Below are positions 59,575 through 64,000 of a stretch of DNA of 64,000 bases, piece after piece. The DNA comes from Haladaptatus caseinilyticus (GTDB taxonomy: Archaea > Halobacteriota > Halobacteria > Halobacteriales > Haladaptataceae). The notes beneath the pieces were generated by a model. That model searched no databases and was not told the DNA's origin. It saw only the letters and a list, made by a program, of their open reading frames with translations. The stretch is taken from contig NZ_CP111036.1 in assembly GCF_026248685.1 (NCBI RefSeq), forward strand, positions 62,001 through 126,000, in the 5' to 3' direction. A program made the position numbers and the translations under genes. Position 1 is the stretch's first letter, and every line of letters starts with the position of its first letter.

Positions 59575-62500
59575 ATGAGCCAAGGTACAGAACAGGTCGA
59601 GGAATCCTCCAATATCGCCGATTCCGTCCTCGATCAGATAGAAGACTGGTATCATGTCCCTGCACTCGCACTTCTGTTGGGATTCATGTTGTGGGTACGG
59701 CTGCAATCCTACGACAGATTCATCGTCAACGGAGAGGTATTTTTCTCCGGAAACGACGCGTGGTACCACCTCCGTCAAGTACAGTATACAGTCAACAACT
59801 GGCCCGCGACGATGCCGTTCGATCCGTGGACGTTCTATCCCTTCGGAACGAGTGTCGGTCAGTTCGGCACGCTCTATGACCAACTCGTCGCTACTGCCGC
59901 GCTGATCGTCGGCCTCGGCGACCCATCGCAGAAAACGGTCGCACTGACGCTATTGGTTGCTCCAGCAGTGTTCGGAACGCTCGTCGCCATCCCGACCTAC
60001 TTCGTCGGAAAGCGACTTGGCGGCCGTCTCGGCGGGCTATTCGGAGTTCTCGTGCTGGTACTGATTCCGGGCGAGTTCCTCCGTCGTGGCTTGGTCGGGT
60101 TCTCCGACCACAACATCGTCGAGCCGTTCTTCCAGACGCTCGCCGTGCTGGCGATGATGGTTGCGGTCTCCGTCGCCGAACGGGAACGTCCGGTTTTCGA
60201 ACTGCTGGCTGACCGTGATTTCGACTCGGTTCGCCGGCCGCTAGGATATAGCGTTCTCGCGGGTATCGCGACCGCTCTCTACCTTTGGACGTGGCCTCCG
60301 GGCGTCCTCCTCATCGGTATTTTCGGCGTATTCTTCCTGCTGAAACTGACCGCGGACTACGTTCGTGGTATCAGCCCGGACCACCTCGCGTTCGTCGCGT
60401 CGGTCAGCATGGGCGTGACGGGACTCCTCTTGTTCGTTCCGCTCGGAACCGTTTCGTTCAGCGCGACGAAGTTCTCCCTGCTCCAACCGTTCATGGCCTT
60501 CGCCATTTCCGTCGGCGCAGGGTTCATGACGTGGCTGGCCCGTGAGTGGGACGACCGTGACCTCTCGACGGCGCTCTATCCCGTTGCAATCTTTGGGATT
60601 CTCGCCGTGGGTACGCTCGTCGTCTACGTCGCGCTTCCGAGGTTGTTCGGCCTCATTCAAACCAACCTCGTCAGGTTTGTCGGGTTCAACGCGGGCGCGG
60701 CCCAGCGGACCATCGGTGAAGCACAACCGTTCTTGCAGAGTGGACAGTCGCTCGCGTCTGCGGTCATCCCACAGTACGGCCTGACCTTCTTCACCGCCAT
60801 CATCGGCGCGCTGGTGATGGTTTGGCGTTCCGTTTCGGCCGACGAGCACCAAGCCGAAAAGCTTCTCGTGCTGGTTTGGGCGGCCTTCATCACGGCCGCC
60901 GCGTTCACACAGGTTCGATTTAACTACTACCTCGCCGTTCCGGTCGCGGTGCTGAACGCCTACCTCCTCGGCTGGGTTCTCGGCTTCGTCGGATTCGACA
61001 GTTCGTCGCGTGAAGCGATTCAGAACGTCGAAATCTACCAGGTGCTGGCAGTCGTTTTCGTCATCATGCTCGTTATCCCGGGACTGGTCATGCCCGTCCA
61101 GGTGGGTAATACGCGGACGGCAACCGCGACCCAGATGGGTAACAGCACTGCTCCCGGCGACGTGACGCAGTGGGATGGCACTCTGAACTGGATGCAGACG
61201 AACACGCCGCAGGAAGGCAACTACGGCGGTGCCGGAAACTCGATGAAGTATTACGGCACCTACACCGAAGATGACGGTGATTACGACTATCCAAAGGGAA
61301 GCTACGGCGTCATGTCGTGGTGGGACTACGGTCACTGGATTACGGTCGAAGGTGAGCGGATCCCGAACGCCAATCCGTTCCAGGAGGGCGCGATCACGGC
61401 CGCGAACTACCTGCTCGCCCAGAACGAGTCCGAGGCAAATCAAATCCTGAACACCCTCGGCGATAAGAGCGAGCAGACGCGCTACGTCATGGTCGATTGG
61501 AAGATGGTCGAAACCCGTGGACGATCGGGTAACGCGAAGTTCTTCGCGCCGACGGTGTTCAACAAAAACGTCTCACAATCGACGTTCACCGACTACATCG
61601 TGCTCGGACAGAACCAGTATATCGTACAACACAAACAGCCGTACTACGAGAGCATGATGGTTCGACTGTACCAGTATCACGGGAGCGCGGTCGAGCCGAA
61701 ACCCATCGTTCTCGACTGGAATTCTCAATCCTATCGACAGAACGGTCAGACGCTATCGTACAAGACGGCACCGCCGAACGCGACCGTCGTGAAAAAGTTC
61801 GATACGATGCAGGAGGCCAGAGAGTACGTCAAAAACGATCCGACGTCACAGATCGGCGGAATCGGACCGTATCCGAGCGAGCGCGTTCCGGCGCTCGAAC
61901 ACTACCGCGTCGTGAAAGAGAGTCAATCACAGGCGACACAAGACCCGTCGCACGTTCAGATCCTCCGTCAGCGACTGGGGCTGCTCCAACAGGCGGGAGC
62001 TACGGGGCAGGATTACTTCCGTACTTCGCCATCGTGGGTGAAGGCGTTCGAACGAGTCCCCGGTGCGACGGTGAAGGGGACGGGCCCGGCTAACACTACC
62101 ATCACGGCCTCCGTGCAGATGAAAGCGGACACGGGAAGCACGTTCACTTACACGCAGAAAGCCAAGACGGACGGCAATGGTGAGTTCACGATGACCGTGC
62201 CGTACTCCACGACGGGCTACGATGAATGGGGAACAGAGAAGGGGTACACGAACGTCAGCGTCCGCGCAACCGGTCCGTACGAGTTCCGAACGCCGACGAA
62301 GGCCGGTGGCGATGGGTTCCAGTTCACCAACGGAACGGCACAGGTCTCGGAAGGACAAGTGCTCGGCGAGAACGATAACCCCGTCACGGTCTCGGTTGAC
62401 CAGCAGCAGACGATTCCGGTCGAAGGCGCGAACAACTCCACCGGAAACGACTCCGCAGGCCCAACGATGCCCGGCAACGGAACGAACGGCAACTCGTCCG

Positions 62501-62634
62501 CCGGAAACGGGTCGGTCGGTAACAACTCGACGGGTAACGAGTCGAATTCGCTTCCCAGCCCTGCATCGCCCTTGACCCGAGTCGGCCTCGTCGGTGCATA
62601 CGCCGCAACGTTGGTCGTCGCACGCCGCGACTGA
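59575..62634 (+). CDS. aglB: Dolichyl-phosphooligosaccharide-protein glycotransferase AglB
   Basis: Oligosaccharyltransferase that transfers the glycan from dolichol phosphate to Asn-x-Ser/Thr of surface proteins. In this 1019-residue protein, about 13 transmembrane segments fill residues 20-515, with the first external loop DAWYHLRQVQYTV and FPYGTS-like FDPWTFYPFGTS carrying metal and acceptor residues. The catalytic WWDYG is at 582-586. The C-terminal globular domain has beta-sandwich segments, then a Gly/Asn/Ser-rich tail (about 970-995) with a final hydrophobic helix RVGLVGAYAATLVVA. Full haloarchaeal length. Confidence 0.96.
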   Translation: MSQGTEQVEESSNIADSVLDQIEDWYHVPALALLLGFMLWVRLQSYDRFIVNGEVFFSGNDAWYHLRQVQYTVNNWPATMPFDPWTFYPFGTSVGQFGTLYDQLVATAALIVGLGDPSQKTVALTLLVAPAVFGTLVAIPTYFVGKRLGGRLGGLFGVLVLVLIPGEFLRRGLVGFSDHNIVEPFFQTLAVLAMMVAVSVAERERPVFELLADRDFDSVRRPLGYSVLAGIATALYLWTWPPGVLLIGIFGVFFLLKLTADYVRGISPDHLAFVASVSMGVTGLLLFVPLGTVSFSATKFSLLQPFMAFAISVGAGFMTWLAREWDDRDLSTALYPVAIFGILAVGTLVVYVALPRLFGLIQTNLVRFVGFNAGAAQRTIGEAQPFLQSGQSLASAVIPQYGLTFFTAIIGALVMVWRSVSADEHQAEKLLVLVWAAFITAAAFTQVRFNYYLAVPVAVLNAYLLGWVLGFVGFDSSSREAIQNVEIYQVLAVVFVIMLVIPGLVMPVQVGNTRTATATQMGNSTAPGDVTQWDGTLNWMQTNTPQEGNYGGAGNSMKYYGTYTEDDGDYDYPKGSYGVMSWWDYGHWITVEGERIPNANPFQEGAITAANYLLAQNESEANQILNTLGDKSEQTRYVMVDWKMVETRGRSGNAKFFAPTVFNKNVSQSTFTDYIVLGQNQYIVQHKQPYYESMMVRLYQYHGSAVEPKPIVLDWNSQSYRQNGQTLSYKTAPPNATVVKKFDTMQEAREYVKNDPTSQIGGIGPYPSERVPALEHYRVVKESQSQATQDPSHVQILRQRLGLLQQAGATGQDYFRTSPSWVKAFERVPGATVKGTGPANTTITASVQMKADTGSTFTYTQKAKTDGNGEFTMTVPYSTTGYDEWGTEKGYTNVSVRATGPYEFRTPTKAGGDGFQFTNGTAQVSEGQVLGENDNPVTVSVDQQQTIPVEGANNSTGNDSAGPTMPGNGTNGNSSAGNGSVGNNSTGNESNSLPSPASPLTRVGLVGAYAATLVVARRD

Positions 62635-62706
62635 ACCGCCTTCGTTTCCGTCCTCTTTTAAACTCCTCCCCTATCCTCATATTCACGCCCCACGTAGCGA
62701 GGAACA

Positions 62707-63720
62707 GTGACGGGAGACGAGCGAGAACGCGCCGGTGTTGAAGACGGATGGGAATCGTTTTTTGGCTGGCCCGGAAACTCGGGAGCGATGCGTTCCCTGT
62801 TGACCATTTACCTAAAGGGCGTCTGTATGGGTGCCGCCGACGCGGTCCCCGGCGTCTCAGGCGGAACGATCGCCCTCATCACGGGGATTTACGAGCGACT
62901 CATCTCGGCAGTCGCGTCGTTCGATCCCAGAATCGTGACGAGTGCCCTCCAAGTCCACAAACCGGAAGAACGTGCGAAAGTTCGGGAGATGCTCGCGGAA
63001 ATGGATCTGCCGTTTCTGCTCGCGCTCGGTGCGGGGATCGCAACCGCGATCATGACCGTAACGGGATTAGTGACGGCCGCGAGCGAACGGGTTCCCGTGC
63101 TCCTCTTTGCGTTTTTCTTCGGCCTCATCGCGGCATCGGCTATCGTCCTCTACGACGAGGTTTCGGTCGAGACGCCGGGACAGGTCGGTGCTGCCATCGC
63201 GGGATTCGCTCTCGCGTTCTTCGTGGCCGGTGCAGTCGAGCAAGGTGGCGGGTCGCCACCACTGCCGCTCGTTTTTTTCACCGGCATGATTGCCATCAGC
63301 GCGATGGTGCTTCCGGGTATCTCCGGAGCGCTCATCCTCTATCTCCTCGGACAGTACGAGTACCTTTCGCGCAACCTGCATGGGTTCAAAGATGCCGTCG
63401 TGGCTCTGCTTGAGGGCGGCAGTTTTGACGCCCTCATCGCCTCCGGGACGGTCGTTATTACGTTCGTACTCGGCGCTGGTGTCGGCGTTTTGACGATCTC
63501 GAAAATCGTTTCGTGGGCGCTCGACCACTACCGGGCGGCGACGCTCACGTTCCTCGTTAGTCTGATGGTCGGCGCACTTCGGTTCCCAGTCGAGGAAATA
63601 TTCCGGGCAGATGCGTTCGCGTGGACGCCAACGGTACTCGGCAGTGCAGTCCTCGCGGCAATCGTCGGCGGCGGTGCGGTGCTCCTTCTCGACCGTTACA
63701 CCGACGACCTCGATTACTGA
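62707..63720 (+). CDS. DUF368/PopT-type polyprenyl-phosphate transporter
   Basis: A 337-residue membrane protein with the DUF368 signature LKGVCMGAADAVPGVSGGTI followed by LITGIYERLI, and a second inverted-repeat element MVLPGISGALILYLLGQYEY. About eight to ten membrane segments. Bacterial homologues (PopT) were reported to return undecaprenyl phosphate to the cytosolic face. Its position 73 bases after aglB, same direction, fits recycling of dolichol phosphate after glycan transfer (inference). The frame starts at GTG 62707; an internal ATG at 62788 is an alternative. Confidence 0.88.
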   Translation: MTGDERERAGVEDGWESFFGWPGNSGAMRSLLTIYLKGVCMGAADAVPGVSGGTIALITGIYERLISAVASFDPRIVTSALQVHKPEERAKVREMLAEMDLPFLLALGAGIATAIMTVTGLVTAASERVPVLLFAFFFGLIAASAIVLYDEVSVETPGQVGAAIAGFALAFFVAGAVEQGGGSPPLPLVFFTGMIAISAMVLPGISGALILYLLGQYEYLSRNLHGFKDAVVALLEGGSFDALIASGTVVITFVLGAGVGVLTISKIVSWALDHYRAATLTFLVSLMVGALRFPVEEIFRADAFAWTPTVLGSAVLAAIVGGGAVLLLDRYTDDLDY

Positions 63721-63814
63721 CGCGATTTAGATCGCACCGACCCGACGTTTCAGCGAGGACCACTGTTCAACTGAGAATCAGAGTTAACTGGGTTCCCGGC
63801 GTAACTCCTCTGAG

Positions 63815-63931
63815 ATGACTGCAACCTACGAATGTGAAAGCTGTGGCAACCGGGTGAGTGCACTGCAGCACCCTGGAGAGTGTCCGGAATGTGGTGGCGA
63901 GATGCGGAACGTCAGCGTTTCGCGCGAGTGA
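63815..63931 (+). CDS. 38-residue rubrerythrin-like zinc ribbon
   Basis: A 38-codon frame plus TGA: MTATYECESCGNRVSALQHP followed by GECPECGGEMRNVSVSRE. CxxC pairs (CESC and CPEC, 12 residues between) form the single-zinc rubredoxin/rubrerythrin-type ribbon known in haloarchaea as very small proteins (DUF7129-like, from memory). No iron centre domain is attached. The remaining bases to the window end hold no recognisable gene. Confidence 0.8.
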   Translation: MTATYECESCGNRVSALQHPGECPECGGEMRNVSVSRE

Positions 63932-64000
63932 GTTCGGGGCTGGCTGACCGTTCGCAATCAGTCGACTCCGCGGGGGTGTGGCGGGAGAGTGCTTCGATGC

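Noticed and set aside
1-64000. CRISPR arrays, insertion sequences or prophage genes
   Set aside because: No regular direct repeats with spacers, no transposase or integrase motifs, and no phage structural genes were seen.

Overview
The window comes from a haloarchaeon (class Halobacteria). The proteins are strongly acidic and the DNA is GC-rich. The marker set is archaeal: RNase P proteins Rnp2/Rnp3, proteasome alpha subunit, SBDS, archaeal SAM synthetase, AglB, AglJ, diadenylate cyclase DacZ, a TFB-like protein and gas vesicle (gvp) genes. Several starts sit 20-30 bases after a TATA-like box, which fits leaderless mRNAs. The genus cannot be fixed from sequence alone. The 5' end lies inside a long Gln-rich repeat protein. 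I see no rRNA, CRISPR array or insertion sequence; there is one tRNA gene (Leu, anticodon UAG).

Layout. 1-6.9 kb: repeat/surface-type protein, a gluconeogenic aldolase-FBPase pair, a helix-hairpin-helix-type protein, 3-hydroxyacyl-CoA dehydrogenase and squalene/phytoene synthase. 7.0-10.8 kb: rnp3 - methyltransferase - rnp2 - psmA - sbds, joining tRNA processing, proteolysis and ribosome maturation. 10.8-18.6 kb: a membrane protein, a PRC-barrel protein and a gas vesicle locus. That locus has gvpFGHIJKLM on the minus strand, two gvpA copies, two gvpO copies and one unrecognised glycine-zipper/acidic protein; gvpN, C, D and E are not present. 18.6-24.7 kb: FUN14, a DUF2209-type gene that has lost a normal start codon, hflX, a 53-residue antisense-overlapping gene, an HxlR regulator, moaC, nnr and an NDUFA9-like epimerase. 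Because FUN14, DUF2209 and hflX resume the housekeeping style after the gvp block, that block looks like an insertion into a conserved neighbourhood (inference).

24.8-44 kb: mostly housekeeping and small conserved haloarchaeal genes (SAM synthetase, thiI, CBS protein, cysteine synthase, thioredoxin, YyaL-type protein, purD). A pseudogene with three single-base frameshifts lies at 35.8-36.2 kb. The c-di-AMP synthase gene dacZ abuts a short MscS-type channel gene. Acyl-CoA dehydrogenase and Nudix genes follow. 44-52.6 kb: DUF1918 protein, exosome-associated RNA-binding protein, a 51-residue zinc-ribbon protein, tRNA-Leu beside decayed copies of tRNA 3' ends, a truncated TFB-like protein, PPAT, regulator, FKBP isomerase, pyrBI and a MinD-like/RecA-like pair.

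52.6-63.7 kb: surface glycosylation locus. aglJ and a second membrane GT2 gene are followed by a more AT-rich stretch (about 54.8-59.5 kb) with GT4, GT2, a sulfatase-like enzyme without the usual formylglycine motif, and a Wzx-type flippase. Then come the oligosaccharyltransferase aglB and a DUF368/PopT-type polyprenyl-phosphate transporter gene. Together these can assemble, flip, transfer and recycle a dolichol-linked glycan. The window ends with a 38-residue rubrerythrin-like zinc-ribbon protein.
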